A stretch of DNA of 64,000 nucleotides from NCBI GenBank assembly GCA_016744355.1, contig JADGEN010000001.1:1-64000 (forward strand), given 5' to 3'. Source of the DNA: Halieaceae bacterium. GTDB lineage: Bacteria; Pseudomonadota; Gammaproteobacteria; Pseudomonadales; Halieaceae. Under the pieces are notes generated by a model. It did not search any database and was not told where the DNA came from. It saw only the letters and a list, made by a program, of their open reading frames with translations. Shown in pieces: positions 42,445 to 51,042 of this stretch. The position numbers and the translations under genes were made by a program. The stretch's first letter is position 1; every line of letters begins with the position of its first letter.

Positions 42445-43563
42445 ATGAAGCCAATAATACTTTATGGAAGTTCGTTATCACTTTATACAGGCAGGCCGCG
42501 CAGTTACTTTATTAAAGCAGGTTTAGATTACCGAGAGGTCACACCGGTTACCCAGCGTTTCAGTGACACTATTGTCCCTTTGGCAGGTGGGCGACGAGGT
42601 GTGCCAACCATTGAAACCGAAGAGGGAGAAGTGATAAGAGATGGCGTTGCCATTATTGATCACTACGAGAAAAAGCGTTCTAACGATTTTTCACCATCAA
42701 CGCCCAAACAACTGGCTTTAAGTCTATTGTTTGATGTTATTGGGGCGGAGGGAATTCTTAGGCCTGCTATGCATTATCGATGGAACTTTCCTGAACAGAA
42801 CGCGTCCTTTTTGCAATTCCACTTTGAGTCGATGACACCTCGCGGCCCAAAGCGAGCAGAACACGCGGAACAAGTTGCCAATGCAATGCGCGCGGCCTGT
42901 GCCGGCTTTGGTGCTGTGCCCGAGACCTTTGCCCTGGTAGAAGATTTATACGTTGAGCTAATGGAAAGACTCAACACCCATTTTTCAAGAGTGCCGTATT
43001 TTTTTGGGGGCAAACCGTCAATTGGTGATTTTGGTATGATTGCGCCCTTTTTTGGGCACCTAGGTCGCGACCCCATGCCCTTGTCCATGATGCAAAGAGA
43101 AACCGTTAGGTTGTTTCGGTGGGTTGAGCGAATGAATCGACCCGAGCCCGATGTGGGTGAATTTGAAGTGCAAGACGGTGAGTATCTTGGCGAAGATGAA
43201 ATTCCCGATAGTTTGGTGGAAGTTGTTAAACAAATAGCCATCGACTTTGTTCCCGAAACAACAGCGGCAGCCAATTGCATTAACCAGTGGTTAGAACAGC
43301 AGGGAGATGGTGTCGCCGGTAAAGAGGTGTTGCGAGGAGTGGGTATTGCACAGTTCACGGTACGCGGTGTCAGTATTAGTGCTTTAGCACAACCCTTTCG
43401 GTTCTATTTACTTAAACGCGTACAGGATTACTACGCACAACTTGATTCGGCGGATCAGTTGGCAGTATTAGAACTGTTTACACAATGCAATATGCAAGAG
43501 GTGTTAGCTACCACTTTAACACGTGCTATTGGGCGCCATGAAAATCTTGAAGTTTGGCAATGA
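42445..43563 (+). CDS. GST-fold protein with long C-terminal region, no. 2
   Basis: A 372-residue relative in design of the protein at 36067: a GST-like N-domain (ILYGSSLSLYTGRPRSYFIK, VPTIETEEGEVIRDGVAIIDH), a helical domain with PYFFGGKPSIGDFGMIAPF, and ~110 residues of extension. The start is placed at ATG 42445 (AGGAAC upstream), 20 bp after the sulfatase stop; the open frame reaches back into the sulfatase. A role on the desulfated product is an inference from position. Confidence 0.82.
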   Translation: MKPIILYGSSLSLYTGRPRSYFIKAGLDYREVTPVTQRFSDTIVPLAGGRRGVPTIETEEGEVIRDGVAIIDHYEKKRSNDFSPSTPKQLALSLLFDVIGAEGILRPAMHYRWNFPEQNASFLQFHFESMTPRGPKRAEHAEQVANAMRAACAGFGAVPETFALVEDLYVELMERLNTHFSRVPYFFGGKPSIGDFGMIAPFFGHLGRDPMPLSMMQRETVRLFRWVERMNRPEPDVGEFEVQDGEYLGEDEIPDSLVEVVKQIAIDFVPETTAAANCINQWLEQQGDGVAGKEVLRGVGIAQFTVRGVSISALAQPFRFYLLKRVQDYYAQLDSADQLAVLELFTQCNMQEVLATTLTRAIGRHENLEVWQ

Positions 43564-43639
43564 ATATTGCAGAAAGCCTGGAGTATAAGAAGAACACGCA
43601 CCCCATAATGACAATGAACGACCACAGGACTGAAATCTG

Positions 43640-44017
43640 ATGAGCCTTCTGAATCCTACCAAGGAACAACTCGAACAAATACTTTCTATGCCAGACGACG
43701 GTCCGTTGGCATTCATTAATATGCTCAAGTTCAGCCCGAATGGTGGCGCGGAATCATTCCGGCAGTATGCCGAAAAATTTATGGAATTGATGGCGCCAAA
43801 GGGTGTGAAAAGCCTGTTTCAAGGTGATGCCGTAATGACTTTGGTCGGGGAGCAGCAGTGGGATGAGGTAGCGATTGTTCACTATCCATGCATTAGTACC
43901 TGGAGAGACATGGTACAGAGCGAGGAATATCAGCAGATTTCCGATCTGCGCGCTGATGCTGTACTGGATGCACGTCTCGTCATCGTTCGTCAGTCCGGCG
44001 AGGAATCTGCACAATGA
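43640..44017 (+). CDS. DUF1330-type protein
   Basis: A 125-residue soluble alpha/beta-barrel protein: PLAFINMLKFSPNGGAESFRQYAEKF begins it (in part INMLKFSPNGGAESFRQYAE), then GEQQWDEVAIVHYPCISTWRD and SEEYQQISDLRADAVLDARL. It is the second DUF1330-like gene in the window, the other being in the haloalkane dehalogenase operon. The stop overlaps the start of the hydrolase (ATGA), so the two are coupled and may act together. Confidence 0.85.
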   Translation: MSLLNPTKEQLEQILSMPDDGPLAFINMLKFSPNGGAESFRQYAEKFMELMAPKGVKSLFQGDAVMTLVGEQQWDEVAIVHYPCISTWRDMVQSEEYQQISDLRADAVLDARLVIVRQSGEESAQ

Positions 44018-45027
44018 CCTCTACTGTGACAACGACCGTTACAACGCGATATGTTGAAACAAACGGCATTAAGCTGCATGTGCAGGAGGCAGTTGGAGTA
44101 GAGAGTGCGGGAGGCGGTAAACGACCGCTGGTTATTTTGCTACACGGCTTCCCGGAGATTGGTTATACCTGGCGTCATCAGGTACCAGCTTTGGCTGAAG
44201 CGGGGTATCGTGTTGTCGTGCCCGACCAGCGTGGTTACGGCTTGAGTGATGCGCCGCCCAATATCGAAGATTACGATATGTTCAACTTGGTAGCCGACAT
44301 CGTAGGACTGGTGCATGCGCTGGGTGAAGAGAGTGCAGTGCTAGTTGGTCATGATTATGGTGGAGACGTGGCCTCACAATGTGCATTGATGAGGCCCGAT
44401 CTGTTTCATGCGGTGGTGTTAATGAGTTTCCCTTATCGGGCTCGGCAATGGGGCTCAATGAAGCCGATCGAACTTTTTGATGCTCTTGCCGGCAAAGACA
44501 TGGTGATGTATATCTCTTATTTTCAGGAGCCTGGTAAAGCCGAGCGAGACCTACAAGCGAATGTGCGCGAGTCGGTGCTCGGCTACTTTTACACCGTGTC
44601 AGCTGAAGTAGCGCCTGAGCATCAGTGGCGATTTATCTTTTCCAGGGACGAGAGCTTTTTCGATACAATGCATGTTCCGGAAAAAGTGCCGCAATACCTC
44701 ACCGAGGCGGATATCGATGTTTACACGCAGGCCTTTGAGCGTACTGGCTACGGTCCGGCACTGAACTGGTACCGTAACTACAATCGCAATTGGGAACTGA
44801 CCCCGCATCTGAGCGAAGCCAAGATCCAACAGCCCGCATTATTCATCACTGGCGAAAAAGATGATGTACTGCTGATGATGGGTGAAGCCGGGGTTGAAAA
44901 TATGGAGGATAATTTCGCGAATCTACAGGGCAAGCATTTGATTCCCGGAGCAGGCCATTGTGTTGTGGAGGAAAAACCCGAGGAGGTCACCGCGTTACTG
45001 CTGGAGTTTCTTAGCCAGAACGCCTGA
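44014..45027 (+). CDS. Epoxide-hydrolase-like alpha/beta hydrolase
   Basis: A 337-residue cytoplasmic alpha/beta hydrolase. The oxyanion loop HGFPE (44-48) with YTWRHQV, DQRGYGLSD, and nucleophile Asp114 in VGHDYGGDVA are those of soluble epoxide hydrolases and fluoroacetate dehalogenase-type enzymes; the C-terminal His is in GAGHCVVEEKPEEV. The tyrosine after the nucleophile (HDYGG instead of HDWG) and the lack of HGNP argue against a haloalkane dehalogenase. It opens an epoxide or hydrolyses an ester; substrate unknown. Confidence 0.85.
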   Translation: MTSTVTTTVTTRYVETNGIKLHVQEAVGVESAGGGKRPLVILLHGFPEIGYTWRHQVPALAEAGYRVVVPDQRGYGLSDAPPNIEDYDMFNLVADIVGLVHALGEESAVLVGHDYGGDVASQCALMRPDLFHAVVLMSFPYRARQWGSMKPIELFDALAGKDMVMYISYFQEPGKAERDLQANVRESVLGYFYTVSAEVAPEHQWRFIFSRDESFFDTMHVPEKVPQYLTEADIDVYTQAFERTGYGPALNWYRNYNRNWELTPHLSEAKIQQPALFITGEKDDVLLMMGEAGVENMEDNFANLQGKHLIPGAGHCVVEEKPEEVTALLLEFLSQNA

Positions 45028-45155
45028 CAGCACTGCGGAAGTATTGTCACATCTTATCCAAGATTTTTCTGCCACAGCTGATATGCGTGAAAACTATACC
45101 TTCACCACGAATTTTTTAGCAGCACGCATTTGATTGCCCACACAAGGACACACCA

Positions 45156-45797
45156 ATGAGTACTCGAATAAAACTCTGGTTATTACCCACACTTTTTTAC
45201 GCCATATTCGTTTTCTGGTACACCGACTTTGGCGGCCCTTTGAATGACGAAGAGATTGATGAGTTCATTCAGGTGATGACTGACGATGGTGTTGCTCCTG
45301 AGCGTATCAATTTCTTTGTGAAGTTTTTTCGTGAAGACAGTGGTCGCCAGTTTCTCATGGTTAATGCTCTGGACATGAGCAAAAACCCACCAGCAGTAAA
45401 GGGCGCACCAGAAGGCGCCGACGCGAATACGCTAATGGCCGTATATATGGAGCATATGATACCGGAGTTGCTTAAGCGCGCCTGTCACCCAGTGTTGATG
45501 GGGGACGCGGTGTACGCAGCCGTAGATGTCGTTGGCATAGAGGGGGCAGAGCAGTGGTCTGCGGCGGCAGTTTTACGCTACCGTAGCCGCCGTGCGCTTA
45601 TGGAAATTGCCAGTAACCGTGACATTGCCGGCCCTCATGATTACAAGCTTGCAGCATTAGAGAAGACCATCGCCTATCCCATCGAAACTAGCTTGTACTT
45701 GAGCGATCTCAGATTCCTACTGGCTTTGCTTCTGTTTGCTCTGACGGCACTACTTGACATCATCATTAAAGCGCGCTCATCCGCGTCGGGCCAATAA
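45156..45797 (+). CDS. Membrane-anchored protein with DUF1330-like centre
   Basis: A 213-residue protein with a hydrophobic helix at each end (LWLLPTLFYAIFVFWY at 7-22; LRFLLALLLFALTALLDIII near the C-terminus). Between them, MEHMIPELLKRACHPVLMGD and GAEQWSAAAVLRYRSRRALMEIA follow the pattern of the DUF1330 protein at 43640 (QGDAV..., GEQQWDEVAIVHY). A two-helix anchored version is unusual; I do not know a described function. Confidence 0.72.
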   Translation: MSTRIKLWLLPTLFYAIFVFWYTDFGGPLNDEEIDEFIQVMTDDGVAPERINFFVKFFREDSGRQFLMVNALDMSKNPPAVKGAPEGADANTLMAVYMEHMIPELLKRACHPVLMGDAVYAAVDVVGIEGAEQWSAAAVLRYRSRRALMEIASNRDIAGPHDYKLAALEKTIAYPIETSLYLSDLRFLLALLLFALTALLDIIIKARSSASGQ

Positions 45798-45890
45798 TGC
45801 ACGATTTCCCTGAGCGATTAATCAGTCGACGCTACGTCACGGGCCGTTACTACGGAGAATATTTGTCACTGACCAACTCATTCGCTTCGT

Positions 45891-46685
45891 CTAGAACAAA
45901 GAATGATGCTGGCCACCGTCGATCACAATATTCTGACCCACGATAAAGCGCGACAATGGGCTGCACAGCAATGCCGCCATAGGAGCCATGTCATCGGCAA
46001 CGGCTTGAAAGCCCGCCGGAATTTTATTGTGCTCCATGAAGTGAGCGATTATCACCTCCTTACTCTTTTCCAAACCGAAGGCTTCCGCGTAAGTCTCCAT
46101 GATTTCTTCGGCCCCCTCCGTGGCAAACATGCCGGGAAGTATATTATTGATATTGACGCCATGTTGAGCAATTTCACGAGACACACTAGCCGTATAATTG
46201 ATCAGCGCAGACCGTGCAGGCCCTGACATCAGACGCCAGATCATCGGGTTTTTAGCTGAAAAAGTGGCGATGTTGACTATGCGCCCCCAGCCTTTGTCCT
46301 TCATGACAGGGATATAGTTACGCATTATTTCAATAGGACCAATGAGCGCTGTATCAATTGAGTCACGCCACATCGCGGGTGTCACTTCTAAAAAATCACC
46401 ATTTGGCGCAGGCGGCTTGATGGTGATCGCCAGGATATCGGGGTCTGGGCAGGCGGAAAAAAGGGCTTTACGACCTTCTTCAGTGGATGAGTCCGCTACG
46501 ATTGGCGTTACAGCCGTGTCGTATTTGTCCGACATTTCCTTCGCGGCATTGCGTAAGCGCTCCTCTCGCCTGGCACTGATGTAGAGCTCCACTCCTGCTT
46601 CAGCCAGTCGCTCAGCTGTCGCCCTACCCATGCCTGCGCTACCGCCTGCCATGAGTGCTTTTTTGCCGCGAATCTGAAGATCCAT
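45891..46685 (-). CDS. SDR-family protein lacking the usual YxxxK lysine
   Basis: A 264-residue short-chain dehydrogenase fold with the nucleotide loop AGGSAGMGRATAERLAEAG and the IVIDGGQHHSLF end. At the active site it reads NYTASVSREIAQ: the tyrosine is there but the residue four on is Val, not Lys. A subgroup of SDRs with PARSALxNxxA-like sequences shares this. Reductase activity is therefore uncertain. It is on the minus strand near the AraC gene, 57 bp downstream of it, probably co-transcribed. Confidence 0.86.
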   Translation of the reverse strand: MDLQIRGKKALMAGGSAGMGRATAERLAEAGVELYISARREERLRNAAKEMSDKYDTAVTPIVADSSTEEGRKALFSACPDPDILAITIKPPAPNGDFLEVTPAMWRDSIDTALIGPIEIMRNYIPVMKDKGWGRIVNIATFSAKNPMIWRLMSGPARSALINYTASVSREIAQHGVNINNILPGMFATEGAEEIMETYAEAFGLEKSKEVIIAHFMEHNKIPAGFQAVADDMAPMAALLCSPLSRFIVGQNIVIDGGQHHSLF

Positions 46686-46742
46686 TTCTCTCCTCCTGTA
46701 TTGAGTATAGTCACCGAACGCTCAAAGATTGCAGTCGCGCGG

Positions 46743-47798
46743 TTATTGCTGGTTGTCGCCAAGTATTTTGACAAAATTTCTGGGAGATTGACCGGTCTGT
46801 CGCTTAAAGAAACTTGAGAAAGAGGGCGTGTCGGTAAAATGCAAGCGCTCTGCTATCGCATTGACAGCCAACTCTGAATTAATCAGATAGTTTTGTGCGA
46901 TCTCAAGGCGAGCCTTATCGTAAAGAGCCTGGTAGCTTGTGTTGTGTTTTTTTAAGCGATAACGCAATGTGCGCTCTGGCAAGTCTACCAGGCGGGCCAC
47001 ATCGCTGGCGGTACATCCCTCATCGTTAACTAACAGCCGAATAACCCGGTTAACACGACCGATGAAAGACTCGCCCAATCCGAAGGTGGATTGAAATGTC
47101 CGTGTATTCTTTTTGTGAATTTCTGTGGAAGCCTCGCTCTCAGTGCTGTGTACATTCGGTCGGGAGAAATCCTCATCAGTGAGGTGTATTGCGTTCACAT
47201 CCTGATTAAAGAATACGCGATGACCAAACACTTTATACAGGGGTGTCTTATCATTGGCGGGGGCAGCATGCCTGAATTGAACATAGTCAGGCATCCAATC
47301 ACGGCCTAGTGAGCGCCGGAACTCATTGCAGGTTAGTGTCAGCGCCAACTCTGACGCCTGAACATGCGACCAGGGTAGAGGTACCTTGCGAGATTGAGGA
47401 TTGACTGGTGTTTTAAATTCAAAGGACATTAGTTTGCCCGATGTACTGTCGCTTGAAATATGGCTCGTCATGGTGTCAGTGTGCAAAGCAAGGTTTTCAG
47501 AGATTATCTGCATCTCTTCCCCAATTGTTTGAGCTTGACGGGCCATTAACCACAGGTTGCCCATGATATCGAAGCGTTGTAAGCAGCCCACCTTGAGAGC
47601 AAAAAAACGATCGTTACACTCGACAGCGGCTAGTTCTAGCAGGTTGGCATAGTGCTCAGGGCGGATCAACACATTCGGCTCAAGGAGAGCCGCTTCAGGG
47701 ATCCCGACACGCCGAAACAATTCAACGGGGTCTTGCCCATTTTGTTCAATCAGTTCGGCGACTCCTTCCAATACTACGCTGGGAACAAGGTTTGCCAC
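46743..47798 (-). CDS. AraC-family regulator (OruR/ArgR-like)
   Basis: A 351-residue regulator: the N-terminal ~200 residues match the effector domain found in OruR-like AraC proteins (LLELAAVECNDRFFALKVG), and the C-terminal 100 residues hold two helix-turn-helix units (CTASDVARLVDLPERTLRYR; AIAERLHFTDTPSFSSFFKR followed by GQSPRNF). It starts at GTG 47798. As the only regulator on the island it may control the sulfatase/TonB genes, possibly through the repeated 101-bp leader (inference). Confidence 0.92.
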   Translation of the reverse strand: MANLVPSVVLEGVAELIEQNGQDPVELFRRVGIPEAALLEPNVLIRPEHYANLLELAAVECNDRFFALKVGCLQRFDIMGNLWLMARQAQTIGEEMQIISENLALHTDTMTSHISSDSTSGKLMSFEFKTPVNPQSRKVPLPWSHVQASELALTLTCNEFRRSLGRDWMPDYVQFRHAAPANDKTPLYKVFGHRVFFNQDVNAIHLTDEDFSRPNVHSTESEASTEIHKKNTRTFQSTFGLGESFIGRVNRVIRLLVNDEGCTASDVARLVDLPERTLRYRLKKHNTSYQALYDKARLEIAQNYLINSELAVNAIAERLHFTDTPSFSSFFKRQTGQSPRNFVKILGDNQQ

Positions 47799-47987
47799 AG
47801 TGCCTAATCACTCTCGTATTTGCCGCCTCTGGAACAGTGGCGGTCGATTGCCGAATATTACAACATATGCTGCGGGTGTGTTACTCCAAACAACTATGCC
47901 GTCGATTGTGCCGGGCTACCTCGTGGTCAGAGGTGGGTTCGGTTTAATCGTGGCTGGATTACCCTCTGTCAGGGTAAGAAAGGGGGC

Positions 47988-48020
47988 GGTCTCAATATGG
48001 TCTCAAAATGGTCTCAATTT
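47988..48020. repeat. Three 11-bp iterons next to the attachment site
   Basis: GGTCTCAATAT, GGTCTCAAAAT and GGTCTCAATTT follow one another without gaps (47988, 47999, 48010), so GGTCTCAA recurs every 11 bp, once per DNA turn. They lie 86 bp inside the island from the tRNA end, where integrase arm-type sites are usually found. The remainder of 47799-48105 holds no gene I can support. Confidence 0.75.
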
Positions 48021-48105
48021 GAAGTTGAGCAAAAAACGACCAGCTTTGCACAATCGAAAACTGCGCTAAGCTAATGAAATATAAGAGAAAAGTACTTGAA
48101 ATAAG

Positions 48106-48182
48106 TGGTAGCTACGGGTGGACTTGAACCACCGACCCCAGCATTATGAATGCTGTGCTCTAACCAGCTGAGCTACGTAGCC
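48106..48182 (-). tRNA. tRNA-Met (anticodon CAT, elongator type)
   Basis: A 77-nt cloverleaf with GGCTACG acceptor, AGCTCAG D arm, anticodon stem CAGCA/TGCTG with loop TTCATAA, GGTTCAA T arm, and an encoded CCA. The first acceptor pair is G-U because the 3' half, shared with the left repeat, has T at that place; this fits replacement of the original 3' end by the island copy. It lies on the same strand as the prs-rplY-pth-ychF group. Confidence 0.96.
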
Positions 48183-48350
48183 ATTGCAGTGCGGGACATG
48201 CTGTCCCTGAGAAGGCGCGCATTTTCCCGATTTTCTGCGGTCAAGTCAAGATATTAGCGCTTTCCAAGTGATTGATTTCCCGCCTTTTACTGGTTGCCCT
48301 GTGGAATTGTTCGGTTGTGACTTCCCGGTGCACGTCGCATAATTAAGACC

Positions 48351-49259
48351 ATGTATTTTGTTTCCAACATATTAGTGTTTTTTAGCCTGATCTGGCTCTG
48401 CAACGGTGCTATTGCGCAAGATCTTTCACCTCGGTCCTATTGGCCTTCCCCTACGGGCACCAGGGTAGCCACGTTAGGGTACTCCTATGTAACTGGTGAT
48501 GCGGTTCCCGACCGGTCTCTGCCAATAACCGGAGTGGACTCCACGATTAACACCGTATATTTTGGCTATCGTCAAACATTTGATGTTTGGGATCGCACCG
48601 CGAATATCACTCTGGAGCTGCCGTTTACCAAAGGTGAAACGGTAGGTATTTTGGATGACGGTCTGGATCTGTCCAGAGACTATGATGGTGTGGGTGATGT
48701 CGGCGCGACCTTGGCGATGAACTTTATCGGCGCACCCGCTATGAATAGAGAGCAATTTGGCGAGTTGGCCAAATCCCCGCACGCCATTTTGGGCGGCAGT
48801 ATTAAGCTGGTGGCCCCCACGGGCACATACAACCCAGATAGAGTAATTAACGTAGGCGCGAACCGTTGGGCTGCGAAAGTTGAGTTGGGCTACATCGCGC
48901 CTATTAATTCCAAGTGGTTGTTGGAGGCCTCCCTGGGTAGTTGGTTTTTTGCTGATAACGATGAGTTTCTGGGGGTTACTAAGGAACAAAAGCCCGTGGT
49001 TACCGTAGCGGGGCATTTGATTCGTCGTTTTTCACGGGGTTTCTGGGTGTCACTTGATGCAAACTATTATGAGGGTGGACGCAGTACAATAGGTGGAAAT
49101 CGCCTTGATGATTTGCAGCGCGACTCGAAAATCGGTGCCACAGTTGTGTATCCCTTTAGTAAGGGCAAAGCGGTGAAGTTGGGCTATACCAACGGCTCAT
49201 TAAACGACTCAGATGAGGCGTTTAATGTGTTCCAGATTAGTTATCAGCACCTCTTCTGA
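48351..49259 (+). CDS. Outer-membrane beta-barrel protein (phenol MetA-pathway type)
   Basis: A 302-residue exported protein with signal peptide (ILVFFSLIWLCNGAIAQD). The SPRSYWPSPTGTRVATLGYSY start, GDVGATLAMNFIG, and the final VFQISYQHLF resemble the MetA-pathway-of-phenol-degradation family, thought to be outer-membrane channels for hydrophobic molecules. It is a single gene convergent with ychF. No strong ribosome site precedes ATG 48351. Confidence 0.82.
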   Translation: MYFVSNILVFFSLIWLCNGAIAQDLSPRSYWPSPTGTRVATLGYSYVTGDAVPDRSLPITGVDSTINTVYFGYRQTFDVWDRTANITLELPFTKGETVGILDDGLDLSRDYDGVGDVGATLAMNFIGAPAMNREQFGELAKSPHAILGGSIKLVAPTGTYNPDRVINVGANRWAAKVELGYIAPINSKWLLEASLGSWFFADNDEFLGVTKEQKPVVTVAGHLIRRFSRGFWVSLDANYYEGGRSTIGGNRLDDLQRDSKIGATVVYPFSKGKAVKLGYTNGSLNDSDEAFNVFQISYQHLF

Positions 49260-49289
49260 AGCATTCGCTGCCCGGAGCAAACGGAGTTG

Positions 49290-50384
49290 TTACACATTGA
49301 ACCTGAAGTGAATGACGTCGCCATCCTGCACAATGTAGTCTTTACCCTCGAGGCGCCAACGGCCTGCGTCCTTTGCGCCTTGTTCACCCTTGTTGGCGAT
49401 GAAATCATCGTAAGCGATAACTTCTGCGCGGATAAAGCCTTTCTGGAAGTCGGTATGGATGACTGCCGCAGCCTCGGGTGCTGTGGCGCCTATTTTTACG
49501 GTCCAGGCTCGCACCTCTTGCACACCAGCGGTAAAATAGGTTTGCAAGTTTAGTAGTTGATAACCACTGCGTATTACCCGGTTAAGGCCTGCTTCTTCCA
49601 TGCCAAGGTCCGCCAAAAACTCAACGCGTTCTTCATCGTCCAGCTCGGCGATTTCTGATTCAAGCTTATTGCAAATAACCACAACAACTGCATTTTCCTT
49701 CTCGGCAATTGCATTGACTACATCCAGAAAAGGGTTGTCCTCAAAACCTTCTTCATCGACATTGGCGATATACATGGTGGGCTTGACGGTCAACAGGTGG
49801 AGAGTTGCCACTAGCGCTTTTTCGTTGTCGTCCAGTTCCAGTGAACGTACCGGAAGGGCCTCATTGAGGTGTGGCAGCAGCTTGTCTTCCAACAGTGCCT
49901 TCATTGCTATGGATTCTTTGTCGCCGCCCTTGGCAGTGCGCAGGACTTTTTGTAGTTGTTTTTCGCAGCTCTCGAGGTCGGCCAATGCCAGTTCGGTGTT
50001 GATGATGTCTATGTCGGATTGCGGATCGATTTTATTGGCAACGTGTATTACGTTGTCGTCTTCGAAACAGCGTACGACGTGAGCGATGGCGTCGGTCTCG
50101 CGAATGTTTGCCAGAAATTGGTTGCCAAGGCCCTCACCTTTGGACGCGCCCGCGACCAGGCCGGCGATGTCTACGAACTCCATGGTCGTGGGGACTTCCC
50201 TATCGGGGGTGATTATCTCCGTAATCAGACTCTGGCGGGGGTCTGGTACTGGCACGATGCCCGCGTTGGGTTCTATGGTGCAGAAGGGGAAGTTTTCAGC
50301 ATCGATACCCGCTTTGGTCAGCGCGTTGAACAGTGTAGATTTGCCAACGTTGGGTAGGCCGACAATACCGCATTTAAAACCCAT
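49290..50384 (-). CDS. ychF: Redox-regulated ATPase YchF
   Basis: A 364-residue Obg-family P-loop protein that prefers ATP and binds the ribosome. [39 protein letters not shown] and the NKLE variant of the G4 motif (ATP preference) are visible, followed by the coiled-coil and TGS domains (HFRFNV end). It is the last gene of the prs-rplY-pth-ychF group. Confidence 0.97.
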   Translation of the reverse strand: MGFKCGIVGLPNVGKSTLFNALTKAGIDAENFPFCTIEPNAGIVPVPDPRQSLITEIITPDREVPTTMEFVDIAGLVAGASKGEGLGNQFLANIRETDAIAHVVRCFEDDNVIHVANKIDPQSDIDIINTELALADLESCEKQLQKVLRTAKGGDKESIAMKALLEDKLLPHLNEALPVRSLELDDNEKALVATLHLLTVKPTMYIANVDEEGFEDNPFLDVVNAIAEKENAVVVVICNKLESEIAELDDEERVEFLADLGMEEAGLNRVIRSGYQLLNLQTYFTAGVQEVRAWTVKIGATAPEAAAVIHTDFQKGFIRAEVIAYDDFIANKGEQGAKDAGRWRLEGKDYIVQDGDVIHFRFNV

Positions 50385-50426
50385 TTAAACTTCCTCTGTG
50401 TATAACTCAGGCTGCCCTGTCAGGGT

Positions 50427-51017
50427 TCAGGCAGCGCTAAAACTGTGTAATTGAGACATTGCCTTTTCCTCGTCGCCACGCAGTAGCAGGGGGAGGGCGT
50501 CGATGGCTTGGTCTATGCAGTCTTCTATGCGTGTGCGGTCAACTTGTGATGGCGTACTCAGTACATAGCCACTGACCTTTGATGCGTGGCCTGGGTGGCC
50601 TATGCCAATGCGCAGACGGTAGAAGTTCTTGTTGTTGCCCAGCGCCGGTACGATGTCGCGCAGGCCGTTGTGCCCGCCATGTCCGCCACCGCGCTTGAAT
50701 TTTGCAATGCCAGGGGGGAAATCCAGTTCATCGTGGGCAATAAGGATTTCTTCGGGCGCAATTTTATAAAACCGCGCAATGGCCGATACAGCTTGGCCGC
50801 TGCGGTTCATAAATGTGGTTGGAATTAATAGTCGCAGGTCGTGACCTGAGAAGTTACCTCGACCGCAGAGGCCGAAGAATTTGGAGTCGGGTTGTAACCC
50901 GGTGTTGCATTGACGTGCCAGCTCTTCAACAAAAGTGGCGCCCGCGTTGTGTCGAGTACCCCGGTAATCAGTTCCGGGGTTGCCCAATCCAACAATCAGT
51001 TTGATAGGTGCTGTCAA
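50427..51017 (-). CDS. pth: Peptidyl-tRNA hydrolase
   Basis: A 196-residue enzyme that frees tRNA from peptidyl-tRNA dropped by ribosomes. [21 protein letters not shown] contains the catalytic His (RHNAG), with [19 protein letters not shown] and [12 protein letters not shown] following. Translation of the set rplY-pth-ychF is compact: 25 bp to rplY and 42 bp to ychF. Confidence 0.97.
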   Translation of the reverse strand: MTAPIKLIVGLGNPGTDYRGTRHNAGATFVEELARQCNTGLQPDSKFFGLCGRGNFSGHDLRLLIPTTFMNRSGQAVSAIARFYKIAPEEILIAHDELDFPPGIAKFKRGGGHGGHNGLRDIVPALGNNKNFYRLRIGIGHPGHASKVSGYVLSTPSQVDRTRIEDCIDQAIDALPLLLRGDEEKAMSQLHSFSAA

Positions 51018-51042
51018 CGCGGGTGCCGTTCACAGCGAGGAA

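Larger units (their letters stand above)
33414..48150. mobile_element. Genomic island integrated at tRNA-Met(CAT)
   Basis: The 14.7 kb between the two exact 45-bp tRNA repeats holds catabolic-looking genes (two sulfatases, two GST-fold proteins, TonB receptor, PfpI, epoxide-hydrolase-like enzyme, SDR, AraC regulator). The segment 33414-33700 has no gene I can support. I find no tyrosine or serine integrase, excisionase or phage gene, so it is probably a stranded or partly deleted element. The base pattern changes near 40.65 kb, from GC-rich, C-ending codons to more AT-rich codons, which suggests assembly from more than one source. Confidence 0.75.

Noticed and set aside
44014..45027. Second haloalkane dehalogenase
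   Set aside because: Lacks the HGNP asparagine and the tryptophan after the nucleophile (HDYGG here), so epoxide-hydrolase-like is the better call.
47820..48074. 84-codon open frame between the AraC gene and tRNA-Met
   Set aside because: No ribosome site, low-complexity start, overlaps the iterons and shows no recognisable family; treated as non-coding.
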